This document shows, piece by piece, positions 8,820-15,868 of a stretch of 40,031 bases of DNA. The position numbers and the translations under genes are program-made. Position 1 is the first letter of the stretch; each line of letters starts with the position of its first letter. The stretch spans positions 1-40,031 of the forward strand of contig JBFLWV010000001.1 of the NCBI GenBank assembly GCA_040757655.1, in the 5' to 3' direction. The notes under the pieces are model-generated. The model was not told the origin of the DNA. It ran no database searches and saw nothing but the letters and a program-made list of their open reading frames with translations. The stretch is from 2-02-FULL-49-11 sp040757655 (GTDB taxonomy: Bacteria > Patescibacteriota > Patescibacteriia > 2-02-FULL-49-11).

Positions 8820-8850
8820 CTCAAATCTATTAAGCTTTAAGTTTTGAGAT
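8785..8850 (+). repeat. AT-rich short-period repeat with inverted arm
   Basis: Tandem CTCAAAA-type units (CAAAACTCAAAACTCAAAAC) begin inside the 3' end of the glycosyltransferase gene and are followed by an inverted partner, AGTTTTGAG, at 8840-8848. Bases 8832-8850 are the exact reverse complement of 33654-33672 (19 nt), linking this copy to the one after gyrB. It may act as a transcript end or processing hairpin; no long T-run follows. Confidence 0.7.
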
Positions 8851-8854
8851 AATT

Positions 8855-9826
8855 ATGAAAATTCTCGTTACCGGCGTTACGGGTTTCGTCGGCGGGCATT
8901 TGGCAGAATTTCTCGCGGTGCATCATCCAGAGATTGAACTCCATGGCACTGCGCGCACGTTAGAAGCGCCGCATTACATGGAGTTTCTGAAAGGACGATT
9001 ACGATTCCATGAGTGCGATATTGATGACAAGAGGGGGGTAGAAAAGACAATATCCGATGTATTCCCTGATGTGATAATTCATCTCGCTGCACAGAGCTAT
9101 GTAAACTCATCATGGGAACGTCCGGAAGCGACATTGCATACCAATATTATTGGCCAAAGCAATGTATTTGAAGCGGTAAGGGGATTGATGAGCGATGCCT
9201 ATAATCCGACGATACTTATTGCGTGTTCATCAGAGGAATATGGGTTTCATGCGCCCGTTGGGGGGTTTACTGAAGCAAGCCCCTTGCGGCCTCATTCGCC
9301 CTATGCCTTGTCAAAAGTTGCGCAGGATTACATGGGTTATCAGTATTGGAGCGCGTACGGTATGAAAATAATCCGCATTCGGGCGTTCAATCATACGGGA
9401 CCGCGGCGTGATCCAGTCTTTGGGGTGTCAGGATTTTGCAGGAAGGTTGTGGAGATTGAAAAAGGAATGCATCCACCACAACTTGAGACGCGAGACCTTA
9501 CCGCAGTGCGCGATTTTACCGACGTGCGTGATGTCGTGCAAGCGTATTGGCTTGCCATTGAACGGTGTCGCGCAGGGGAGGTGTATAATGTGTGTTCTGG
9601 GAAGGGAGTGAGTTTTAGAGAAATTATTAATGTAGTAACGAGTCTTTCGCGTGTGCAACCAATTACCCTTGTCCCTGATCCCAAAGGGGTGCGGCCTACT
9701 GATGGCGGCGTTATCATCGGCAACAACAAAAAATTCTGCCAAGCTACTGGATGGCAACCTCATTATGATTTTCTCCATCAAACGATTCCTGATATCGTGG
9801 AGTATTGGAGAGGTAATTTAACATAA
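8855..9826 (+). CDS. GDP-mannose 4,6-dehydratase / GDP-6-deoxy-4-keto-mannose reductase family SDR
   Basis: An extended short-chain dehydrogenase of 323 residues that should remodel a nucleotide-linked hexose. The cofactor loop is TGVTGFVG (6-13). The active-site segment is CSSEEYG (124-130) with the Tyr-Lys pair Y150 and K154 (SPYALSK), and the family hallmark AFNHTGPRR lies at 177-185. CSSEEYG resembles GDP-6-deoxy-mannose reductases (Rmd, giving GDP-D-rhamnose) more than dehydratases, and the length fits either. The substrate is not proven. It starts 4 nt after a repeat hairpin and abuts a methyltransferase gene, with the stop TAA directly followed by ATG. Confidence 0.82.
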   Translation: MKILVTGVTGFVGGHLAEFLAVHHPEIELHGTARTLEAPHYMEFLKGRLRFHECDIDDKRGVEKTISDVFPDVIIHLAAQSYVNSSWERPEATLHTNIIGQSNVFEAVRGLMSDAYNPTILIACSSEEYGFHAPVGGFTEASPLRPHSPYALSKVAQDYMGYQYWSAYGMKIIRIRAFNHTGPRRDPVFGVSGFCRKVVEIEKGMHPPQLETRDLTAVRDFTDVRDVVQAYWLAIERCRAGEVYNVCSGKGVSFREIINVVTSLSRVQPITLVPDPKGVRPTDGGVIIGNNKKFCQATGWQPHYDFLHQTIPDIVEYWRGNLT

Positions 9827-10441
9827 ATGACACCCTGGGACGCTTTCTTTCATCATTACGTGCAAAAAATCTTCTCCGAGAAACGTTGTGTTATTGATAT
9901 TGGAGGAGGTTTGCGGGCTGTACGAGGGAGGGGGAACCGTTATGAGCCATCGCGCGCATGGTTAAGCTCTCTCATCGAAAAGGTTAATTACAAAATTATG
10001 GATCCTGTACCTGATTATCGACCGGATCTCATCGGTGATATTGAATATTTACCTTTCCAGGATAATACGCAAGAAGCAATTATATGTTTGGCGGTATTAG
10101 AACATGTGCAAGATCCTTGGAAAGCGTGCCGTGAAATACGACGGGTACTCATACCAGGAGGTTTTTGTCTTCTCTATGTGCCTTTTTTATATTATTACCA
10201 TGCGGAAAAAGGATATTACAAAGATTATTGGCGATTTACTCAAGACGCACTCTCGCTATTGCTCCAGGATTTTACCGAGGTTGATATCCAGAATGTGCGC
10301 GGCGCCATAGAGACGTGGCTGCATTTGAGTCCTTTTGGCAAATGTACTCCGCTCCGCGCGTTCTGTCGCTGGTGTGATAAGGCGTATGGCAAGATTGCGA
10401 GCAGGCAAGTGAGCGGATACTATGTTTTTTGTGTAAAATAA
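9827..10441 (+). CDS. Class I SAM-dependent methyltransferase
   Basis: A 204-residue Rossmann-type methyltransferase. The SAM loop is VIDIGGG (22-28), an acidic motif II region reads DLIGDIEYLPF (67-77), and motif IV/V contains LAVLEHVQDP followed by RRVLIPGGF. There is no membrane segment. The ATG follows the SDR stop codon without a gap. In a glycan locus such enzymes often methylate a sugar or a lipid-linked intermediate; the target here is unknown. It shares architecture with the next gene and the two may be diverged duplicates. Confidence 0.85.
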   Translation: MTPWDAFFHHYVQKIFSEKRCVIDIGGGLRAVRGRGNRYEPSRAWLSSLIEKVNYKIMDPVPDYRPDLIGDIEYLPFQDNTQEAIICLAVLEHVQDPWKACREIRRVLIPGGFCLLYVPFLYYYHAEKGYYKDYWRFTQDALSLLLQDFTEVDIQNVRGAIETWLHLSPFGKCTPLRAFCRWCDKAYGKIASRQVSGYYVFCVK

Positions 10442-10443
10442 AT

Positions 10444-11025
10444 ATGTCACGTATAGAATTTCTTTTAAAGTACCTTAAACCCGGCATCATCCTTGATATC
10501 GGAAATTTGGGGAGAGCAAAACTTTTCCATGAGCGTCTCATTAAAGAATTTCCCCAATCCGAGATTCATGGGATCGATATCGAAGACCAAGCGCAGTATG
10601 GTTTGCATTTTCCTCATCAGATGGTTGGTAATGCTGAACACATGCCGTATCAGGATAACTTTTTTGATTCGGTATATATGGGTGAGGTTATTGAGCACAG
10701 CTGGGTGCCTAAGCAGATTATTGACGAATGTTATCGCGTGCTAAAGAGGGGAGGAGTTTTAATTTTGGATTGCCCCAACGTATATGCGCTCTCGCGTATG
10801 GCGCGGTTTTTATTTACTGGCCGCGATGTCATACTCGGCAGCCCCAATCATCGCATTTTTTACTCGCGTGCCATGATGGAAAATATGCTTGCAATGAGCG
10901 GATTTCAGCAAGTAATAACTTTAGCCGACCGCAAATGCACCATTAAGTCAAGAAGTTTTACTCTTCCTCGCTTCGGCTCCTTTAAATATCTCGGCGAGCA
11001 TCTTCTCGCCGCAGCGTGGAAATAA
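10444..11025 (+). CDS. Class I SAM-dependent methyltransferase
   Basis: A 193-residue methyltransferase with SAM motif ILDIGNLGRAK (16-26), a GIDIED acidic strand end, GNAEHMPYQDNFFDSVYMGEVIEH across motifs II-IV, and RVLKRGGVLILDCPN as motif V/VI. The Gly-rich loop is slightly degenerate (DIGNLG rather than DxGxGxG). I start it at ATG 10444, two bases after the upstream stop; an upstream in-frame start at 10429 only adds residues overlapping the previous gene. Target unknown. A repeat-bearing gap of about 145 nt separates it from the next gene. Confidence 0.82.
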   Translation: MSRIEFLLKYLKPGIILDIGNLGRAKLFHERLIKEFPQSEIHGIDIEDQAQYGLHFPHQMVGNAEHMPYQDNFFDSVYMGEVIEHSWVPKQIIDECYRVLKRGGVLILDCPNVYALSRMARFLFTGRDVILGSPNHRIFYSRAMMENMLAMSGFQQVITLADRKCTIKSRSFTLPRFGSFKYLGEHLLAAAWK

Positions 11026-11043
11026 TATGAGACAGTAGAAGAA

Positions 11044-11135
11044 TATCTGCGTCTATCTGCGTTCGGCCGCATTACGGAACAAACTATGATTTAGATGAAG
11101 CTTATTGCGGCCGAGTATCTGCATTGATCTGCGTG
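11044..11135 (+). repeat. Direct-repeat-flanked palindrome between genes
   Basis: Two copies of a 20-nt unit of the form TATCTGC-N3-(T/G)ATCTGCGT lie at 11044-11063 and 11116-11135. They flank an 8-bp inverted repeat CGGCCGCA (11064-11071) / TGCGGCCG (11106-11113). The layout resembles a small non-autonomous element or a recombination product, and no ORF is contained in it. Frame-compatible translation from a TTG at 11105 exists but is not protein-like. Confidence 0.65.
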
Positions 11136-11158
11136 CACACCTTTTTACTGCATTGTTC

Positions 11159-11164
11159 TACACT
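11159..11164 (+). promoter_or_regulatory. -10 box placed for a leaderless start
   Basis: TACACT ends six bases before the ATG at 11171, so the expected +1 is the A of the start codon. No TGn extension or clear -35 is present. The same spacing occurs at 36910 and 38281, which raises confidence in this weaker match. Confidence 0.4.
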
Positions 11165-11170
11165 CTCAAT

Positions 11171-12223
11171 ATGCAACGAAAAGTAACACTATTTGCATTT
11201 CCATTGCATTTGAAAATACCTAATGGTTACTGGGATCAGTTATATGATGGAATTGCAAAAGCGCGGTCTGAAATAGTGCTCAAACATAATGATTTTTTAG
11301 GGCTGGTGTGGGCATGGCACAGCATCAATGTCGTGCATATACATTGGCCCTCGATACTCTACGCAAGCAGGTGGCGCTTCGTTTCTCTTTTTAAGCTTGC
11401 GCTGCGTGTTGGTATCGTTATTCTTGCAAAAATGCGCGGTGACCGCATTGTGTGGACCATGCACAATATACGCGACCATGAAGGGAAGAATGTGTGGTTA
11501 GATGTGTGTGCCCATTGGTTCCTCCTGCGGTTATCCGATGCGATTATTGTACATACCCCTGCAGGCGCAGATTTGCTTAAGAAGGAATACAAAAGAGTGG
11601 AAAATGTACATTGTATTCCGCATCCCAATTATATTGGATTCCATGGCCCGCGGTTTCCCTTGCCCGACCCGGCGCTTGCGGCAGAACATAGGTTGAAACT
11701 AAATGATAAAGTATTTTTAAGTTTCGGTTCAATACGACCATATAAAAATCTTGAGTTAATTATTAACGTGTTTAACCGATTGCCAGATGATTATACTCTG
11801 ATCGTTGCGGGAAAATCATTTTATCCTTCTTATCTTGCCGCGCTGCGGGCGAGGACTCGAAAAAATAATGTCCGTTTCGTGCCGCGTACTATTTCCAATG
11901 AAGACACCCCCCGTTACTTTTCATTGGCGCGCGCATCGCTTTTTGCATTTAGGGAGGTCCTTACTTCAGGTTCAGTGATTCTCTCGCAATCGTATGGAGT
12001 TCCCGTAATCGCGCCGAGACGCGGTGACATGCCGTATGTGATTAAAGAAGGAGTGAACGGATATCTTTATCAAGATGAGGAAGTGTTGAAAGCGCGCGTT
12101 GAGAGATTTGCTCATATGGATGAGGTAACGCTTAAGAAGTTTCAAGAGAGTACGTTACGAGATGCTGAATCAATTCCATTAGAATCAATCGTCCATGCTA
12201 CACTGGAGGTATATGGTATTTGA
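11171..12223 (+). CDS. Glycosyltransferase, GT4 family, atypical C-terminal loop
   Basis: A 350-residue GT-B enzyme. The N-terminal domain has VVHIHWP and TMHNIRDHEG, typical of a group of GT4 enzymes acting on lipid-linked saccharides, followed by HPNYIG. The donor domain has SFGSIRPYKNLE and ends in FREVLTSGSVILSQSYG. In that loop the first Glu is kept and the usual second Glu is replaced, as in related TSG-type sequences. I chose ATG 11171 because the longer open frame from a TTG at 11105 adds residues encoded by the upstream repeat. A -10 box six bases upstream suggests a leaderless mRNA. Its stop overlaps the next gene's TTG start. Confidence 0.85.
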   Translation: MQRKVTLFAFPLHLKIPNGYWDQLYDGIAKARSEIVLKHNDFLGLVWAWHSINVVHIHWPSILYASRWRFVSLFKLALRVGIVILAKMRGDRIVWTMHNIRDHEGKNVWLDVCAHWFLLRLSDAIIVHTPAGADLLKKEYKRVENVHCIPHPNYIGFHGPRFPLPDPALAAEHRLKLNDKVFLSFGSIRPYKNLELIINVFNRLPDDYTLIVAGKSFYPSYLAALRARTRKNNVRFVPRTISNEDTPRYFSLARASLFAFREVLTSGSVILSQSYGVPVIAPRRGDMPYVIKEGVNGYLYQDEEVLKARVERFAHMDEVTLKKFQESTLRDAESIPLESIVHATLEVYGI

Positions 12224-12933
12224 GCATCAATATGGATCCAAAGGTATATTATGATGCTGCGTATGCGAGGAAGGGGAACTGCGCTATGCGCCCGCGGTGG
12301 GTGTATGAGCGGTGGTTTCGCTGTTTGGGGCAGGCAAAACCACATCAATCAATGCTTGATGTGGGATGCGGGACAGGATTGTTGCTCCAAGTTGCTGATG
12401 GATATGGCATGATAACCACGGGTCTAGATTTATCGGATGAAGCGGTGAAGCTCTCACGGAAAAATTCACCTCACTCAACCGTCGTGCAGGGGAATGGAGA
12501 GCACTTGCCATTCTTAGATAAACAATTTGATTATGTCTGTTGTGTGGGGAGCCTTGAACATTATCGCGATCCCGCACAGGGACTTCGTGAGCTTGTGAGG
12601 GTTGCGAAAGATGACGCGAAGTTTCTCATCGTGCTCCCGAATGACAATTATCTATTTTGGAAACTGAAAAAGATCCAGAAGGGCACCGCGCAACGCGAAT
12701 TTGAAGTTTTGAAGAATCTAGCGGGCTGGAAAAGGTTTTTAGTGGACTGTGGTTTGGAGATTTTGGAAATCCATCAAGACAGATATCCGGCGCAAGAACT
12801 TAAAATTTTCCAATATAAAAATCCTTATACAATTGCCCGACGTCTTCTGTATAAACTTATATGGTGGCTGATGCCGCTTAACTTAACGTATCAGTTTGTA
12901 TTTGTGTTAAAGAAAAGTACTGCTCCATTATGA
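12220..12933 (+). CDS. Class I SAM-dependent methyltransferase
   Basis: A 237-residue methyltransferase with a textbook SAM motif MLDVGCGTGLL (45-55), GLDLSDEA, GNGEHLPFLDKQFDYV and a motif IV region GSLEHYRDP. The C-terminus is hydrophobic and basic (YKLIWWLMPL), perhaps touching the membrane. The TTG at 12220 gives a TTGA overlap with the upstream stop and lies 11 nt after a GGAGG (12204-12208), one of the few recognisable ribosome binding sites here. ATG 12232 is an alternative that loses four residues. ATGA overlap with the next gene. Target unknown. Confidence 0.85.
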   Translation: MSINMDPKVYYDAAYARKGNCAMRPRWVYERWFRCLGQAKPHQSMLDVGCGTGLLLQVADGYGMITTGLDLSDEAVKLSRKNSPHSTVVQGNGEHLPFLDKQFDYVCCVGSLEHYRDPAQGLRELVRVAKDDAKFLIVLPNDNYLFWKLKKIQKGTAQREFEVLKNLAGWKRFLVDCGLEILEIHQDRYPAQELKIFQYKNPYTIARRLLYKLIWWLMPLNLTYQFVFVLKKSTAPL

Positions 12934-14315
12934 AGATGATCTATATTGCGAATATCCGTCTGCCGACAGAAAAAGCGTACGGCGTACAGATCATGAATAT
13001 GTGTGCAGCCTTTGCGTACGCACGCAGATCAACCCCAGTCGTACCCCGACATCAAGTGTCGGGGACTACGGGGCAGGCGCGGGTTCCTCCACAGGTTGAT
13101 GCAGATGTTGATGTTACGTTGATAATTCCAAAACGAAATAATCCTCAATTTGATGGCGTTGACCCCTTCGTGTATTACGGGGTTGAGCGGAATTTTATGA
13201 TTCGACATATAGGGACAATAGATCCCTGGTGGCTTATACGATTGGGGAGAGGTTTGTATATTAAAGTACAGGCGTTTTTTTTCATATTTTTCTTATGTAT
13301 TCAAATCGTCATTCCTGACTTGATCAGGAATCTAGTAATAAAAAGGAAAAAAAATAACCAACGGTTTTTGTTTTCTTTTCTCGATTTCCGTTGGAATTTA
13401 TCCCGTAGCTGCATACGGGGCGGGAATGACCAGAGGGAATATGGGAGTAACGATGACAAGGTAATAGTATATACCCGGGATGAATACCTCTTACCATTCC
13501 TGCAAAAATATTCCACCCATGTAGTCTGGGAAGCGCACACGCTCCCGAACCATCCGAAACGCTACCTCGCATCTTGGCAAAAGTGCCAGAAGATAGTCGC
13601 GATCAGTAAAGGACTCAAGGATGCGTTGGTACAATGTGGTATACATTCTGAACATATCATCGTTGCGCCGGACGGAGTAGACATTATAAAATTCCAAATT
13701 CCAAACCCCGAAGGAGAACAAGTTCCCTACGGGGCAGGTCCCAAATCCCAAATCCGACATGAGCTTGGGTTGCCGCAGGATATGAAGATTATCCTTTATA
13801 GCGGACATTTGTACGAATGGAAAGGCGCGCAGTTACTCGCTGACGCGGTTCGTCTACTGGATGATCGTTTCCTCGCCGTATTTGTTGGAGGCACTACGCA
13901 TGATGTTGCGCAGTTTACCGAACGCAATCGCAACAATACCCGCGTCTTGGTTATCGGCTACAAACCCCCTCGTGATATTCCGCGCTATCTCAATGCGGCC
14001 GATATGTTAGTTCTGCCTAATTCTGCGCAGCGAGACGATGCAAAATTATTTACCTCGCCCATGAAGCTGTTTGAGTACATGACCGCAAACGCTCCCCTCA
14101 TTGCATCGCGTGTACCAGCATTGCAGGAGATACTCAATGACCGTAATGCAGTCTTTTTTAATCCTGATGACCCTGTGGATCTTGCGCGGGTGATCCAAGA
14201 AGTATTGGAAGACCCCGCTCACTATGACAGTCGGTGGCAGCAGGCGAATACGGACGTGTTACAATATACCTGGTACGTGCGTGCTGAAAAGATATTACAT
14301 CAACTCAAGATATGA
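12930..14315 (+). CDS. Glycosyltransferase, GT4 family, with three palindrome-encoded insertions
   Basis: A GT-B enzyme stretched to 461 residues. Recognisable parts are the N-terminus MIYIANIRLPTEKAYGVQI, VWEAHTLP, APDGVD, YSGHLYEWKGAQLL and the C-terminal TSPMKLFEYMTANAPL loop used in place of the standard E-x7-E. Three segments do not belong to the family. They are encoded by GC-rich palindromes at about 13044-13077, 13308-13430 and 13691-13754, and all contain TACGGGGCRGG. The second, 123 nt long, puts a basic and hydrophobic segment into the acceptor domain after VQAFFFIFFLCIQ. The frame is preserved throughout and the gene shares ATGA overlaps with both neighbours. It may still be active, or be decaying. 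Confidence 0.85.
   Translation: MKMIYIANIRLPTEKAYGVQIMNMCAAFAYARRSTPVVPRHQVSGTTGQARVPPQVDADVDVTLIIPKRNNPQFDGVDPFVYYGVERNFMIRHIGTIDPWWLIRLGRGLYIKVQAFFFIFFLCIQIVIPDLIRNLVIKRKKNNQRFLFSFLDFRWNLSRSCIRGGNDQREYGSNDDKVIVYTRDEYLLPFLQKYSTHVVWEAHTLPNHPKRYLASWQKCQKIVAISKGLKDALVQCGIHSEHIIVAPDGVDIIKFQIPNPEGEQVPYGAGPKSQIRHELGLPQDMKIILYSGHLYEWKGAQLLADAVRLLDDRFLAVFVGGTTHDVAQFTERNRNNTRVLVIGYKPPRDIPRYLNAADMLVLPNSAQRDDAKLFTSPMKLFEYMTANAPLIASRVPALQEILNDRNAVFFNPDDPVDLARVIQEVLEDPAHYDSRWQQANTDVLQYTWYVRAEKILHQLKI
13044..13077 (+). repeat. Palindrome 1 inside the glycosyltransferase gene
   Basis: CCCCGACA (13044-13051) pairs with TGTCGGGG (13057-13064) across a 5-nt loop, and CTACGGGGCAGG follows at 13066-13077. It encodes residues (QVSGTTGQAR) foreign to the family. 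The 12-mer CTACGGGGCAGG recurs at 13727-13738 in the third insertion. Confidence 0.75.
13308..13430 (+). repeat. Palindrome 2, 123-bp nested inverted-repeat insertion
   Basis: The ends are 8-nt inverted repeats, GTCATTCC (13308-13315) and GGAATGAC (13423-13430). Inside lie ATTCCTGA/TCAGGAAT (13311-13318, 13324-13331), CCAACGG/CCGTTGG (13358-13364, 13388-13394) and CCCGTA/TACGGG (13402-13407, 13414-13419). The length, 123 bp, is 41 codons, so the host reading frame is kept. The encoded VIPDLIRNL peptide is a recognisable hallmark of palindromic elements translated inside genes. Confidence 0.8.
13691..13754 (+). repeat. Palindrome 3 inside the glycosyltransferase gene
   Basis: CCCCG (13706-13710) and CGGGG (13730-13734) form the core of an imperfect hairpin, flanked by short AT-rich units ATTCCAAATTCCAAA and CCCAAATCCCAAAT. 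CTACGGGGCAGG at 13727-13738 matches palindrome 1 exactly. It replaces a short linker between the hinge GVD motif and the donor domain, a position where length variation is tolerated. Confidence 0.65.
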
Positions 14316-15112
14316 GAAACGCTGCAGTAGTTCCAATAAATGTTCATTTTCAGCGGTTTGAATTCAAATATCTTATACCCGCCCGCACCGTAGAAGGAAT
14401 TATTCCTGAGCTGTTGCATTATATGGATTTTGATCCCTACGCCCTTCCTCTTCCTGACAAGTCATATGAGGTGCAAAGTTTGTATTTCGATTCTCCCGGG
14501 CTCGACTGCTATTACCAGAAAGTCGAAGGGCATCGCACGCGCAAAAAGCTTCGCATACGCACCTACGGGAGAGCACTCACTTCTTCCTCAAAAGTTTTTC
14601 TCGAGATTAAGCGTAAGTATGACAGTGTGGTAGTAAAGGATCGCGTGGTTATGACTCAGGCTGATTGTGTGGCGTTTATGCGAGACGCTCATACCCCTGC
14701 GTCGCGGTTCATTGAGGGTGATCAGAAGACGCTTGACGAATTCGTGTGGCTTCTTGAAACCAATGCGATGGTACCACAAAATATGGTATACTACCGTCGA
14801 AAGCCATTTTTTGCGAAATTTGATCCGGGATTCCGTGTGACCATCGATACTGCATTGACAACCTGGCGTACCCGTTGGTTTAATGAGGGAGATATGAAGT
14901 ATGCCGTTGATCCTCTCTACGCTATCCTCGAGGTGAAATTTCATAACGTGCTGCCGGAATGGTTTCATCATTTGATTGGAAAGTACCAGCTGGAGAGGGT
15001 GGCGTACTCAAAATATTGCAATGCGCTTGAAGTGTGCCATCCGGAATTAGGCGGTCATCGCCTCGCAGACATCTTCCAACTCGCGGATAGTTCTCCTATG
15101 TCTCATAATTAG
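14312..15112 (+). CDS. VTC-domain protein (polyphosphate polymerase-like)
   Basis: A 266-residue member of the CYTH/VTC superfamily, whose characterised eukaryotic relatives polymerise polyphosphate from ATP inside a basic tunnel. Tunnel-lining patterns are visible: RFEFKYLIP (E17, K19), QSLYFDS, RTRKKLRIRTYG (R75, R77, K78, R81, R83), FLEIKRKY (E98, K100), VVKDR, and the late AILEVKF strand. There is no transmembrane segment. It shares an ATGA overlap with the upstream glycosyltransferase and is followed by a DUF4956 gene. CotH, VTC and DUF4956 genes recur together in bacteria, and CotH is present 7 kb downstream, so a shared role at the cell surface is likely. The polyphosphate product is inferred. 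Confidence 0.85.
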   Translation: MRNAAVVPINVHFQRFEFKYLIPARTVEGIIPELLHYMDFDPYALPLPDKSYEVQSLYFDSPGLDCYYQKVEGHRTRKKLRIRTYGRALTSSSKVFLEIKRKYDSVVVKDRVVMTQADCVAFMRDAHTPASRFIEGDQKTLDEFVWLLETNAMVPQNMVYYRRKPFFAKFDPGFRVTIDTALTTWRTRWFNEGDMKYAVDPLYAILEVKFHNVLPEWFHHLIGKYQLERVAYSKYCNALEVCHPELGGHRLADIFQLADSSPMSHN

Positions 15113-15124
15113 ACTTTTGTCGCT

Positions 15125-15811
15125 ATGCCTACAACTTCTCTTTCCTTTGTGGGACAAACGCTCGTGTTTGATCCCTTTACTGCGCTCATAAACCTCGCGC
15201 TTGCTCTCGTCCTCTCGCTTGTCATTGCGTGGGTCTATAAGGCAACGCATCGTGGACTCTCCTATTCTCAAACGTTCGTCATTACCTTAGTCATGGGAGG
15301 AGTGGTGATTGCCGCGGTGATGATGGTCATTGGTAACAATGTGGCGCGAGCCTTCGGCGCCTTCGGTGCATTTTCCCTCATCCGTTTCCGTACTGCGGTC
15401 AAAGATACCAAAGATATGGGCTTCATTTTCTTAGTCCTCGCCGTGGGTATGGCAATCGGAACGAACAATTATTTCATCGGTGCCGCGCTCACGCTGATTG
15501 CGCTTGCGGTGGTAGCAATTTTGCAAAAGATCAATTTCGGGTCTCTGCGTCGCTATGATTACCTCCTCCATTTCCAGCTTGATACGAAACAAGCAAAGGT
15601 AGAAGATTATCGCGCGGTGTTTGATGGCTACTTAAAGTCGAGCCGCGTGCTCAATATGAAGGCGCTCGAGGACGGGACAATCCTCCGTATGAACTTTAGC
15701 GTGAAATTCATTCATGATGCACAGGCAGGCGAATTCAGTAGAGCACTCGCGCAGCTCAAGGGTATAGGGGAGGTGAACCTTATCACTGCAAAGAATGATG
15801 TAGAATATTAA
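15125..15811 (+). CDS. DUF4956 membrane protein
   Basis: A 228-residue protein with three to four N-terminal membrane helices and a cytosolic C-terminal domain of about 90 residues. The diagnostic stretch is SLIRFRTAVKDTKDMGFIFL, with conserved basic and acidic residues between helices, matching DUF4956. Biochemical function is unknown for the family. It starts 12 nt after the VTC gene, the usual arrangement for this pair, so it may anchor or gate the VTC protein at the membrane. No frameshift or truncation is seen. Confidence 0.85.
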   Translation: MPTTSLSFVGQTLVFDPFTALINLALALVLSLVIAWVYKATHRGLSYSQTFVITLVMGGVVIAAVMMVIGNNVARAFGAFGAFSLIRFRTAVKDTKDMGFIFLVLAVGMAIGTNNYFIGAALTLIALAVVAILQKINFGSLRRYDYLLHFQLDTKQAKVEDYRAVFDGYLKSSRVLNMKALEDGTILRMNFSVKFIHDAQAGEFSRALAQLKGIGEVNLITAKNDVEY

Positions 15812-15818
15812 ATTTTTG

Positions 15819-15837
15819 GTCGGAGACGAGCTCCGAC
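15819..15837 (+). repeat. Small GC-rich hairpin
   Basis: GTCGGAG (15819-15825) and CTCCGAC (15831-15837) form a 7-bp stem with loop ACGAG between the DUF4956 and GT2 genes. It is not followed by a T-run, so it is more like the dispersed palindromes of this window than an intrinsic terminator. Confidence 0.55.
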
Positions 15838-15868
15838 GCTACAGATTGAAATCCCAATACAACAAGGT

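Noticed and set aside
8785..8850. CRISPR-like array
   Set aside because: The repeat units are about 7 nt, contiguous and degenerate, with no spacers of uniform length and no cas genes. The same holds for 33621-33720.
11105..11170. TTG-initiated N-terminal extension of the glycosyltransferase at 11171
   Set aside because: The extra 22 residues are encoded by the repeat and lack family resemblance; a -10 box also lies within this stretch.
13311..13331. Intrinsic terminator inside the glycosyltransferase gene
   Set aside because: The hairpin is not followed by a T-run, and the reading frame continues through it with intact downstream motifs.
15104..15109. CATAAT as a promoter for the DUF4956 gene
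   Set aside because: It has no TGn or -35, lies inside the VTC coding region, and the 12-nt spacing to the upstream gene makes co-transcription the simpler explanation.
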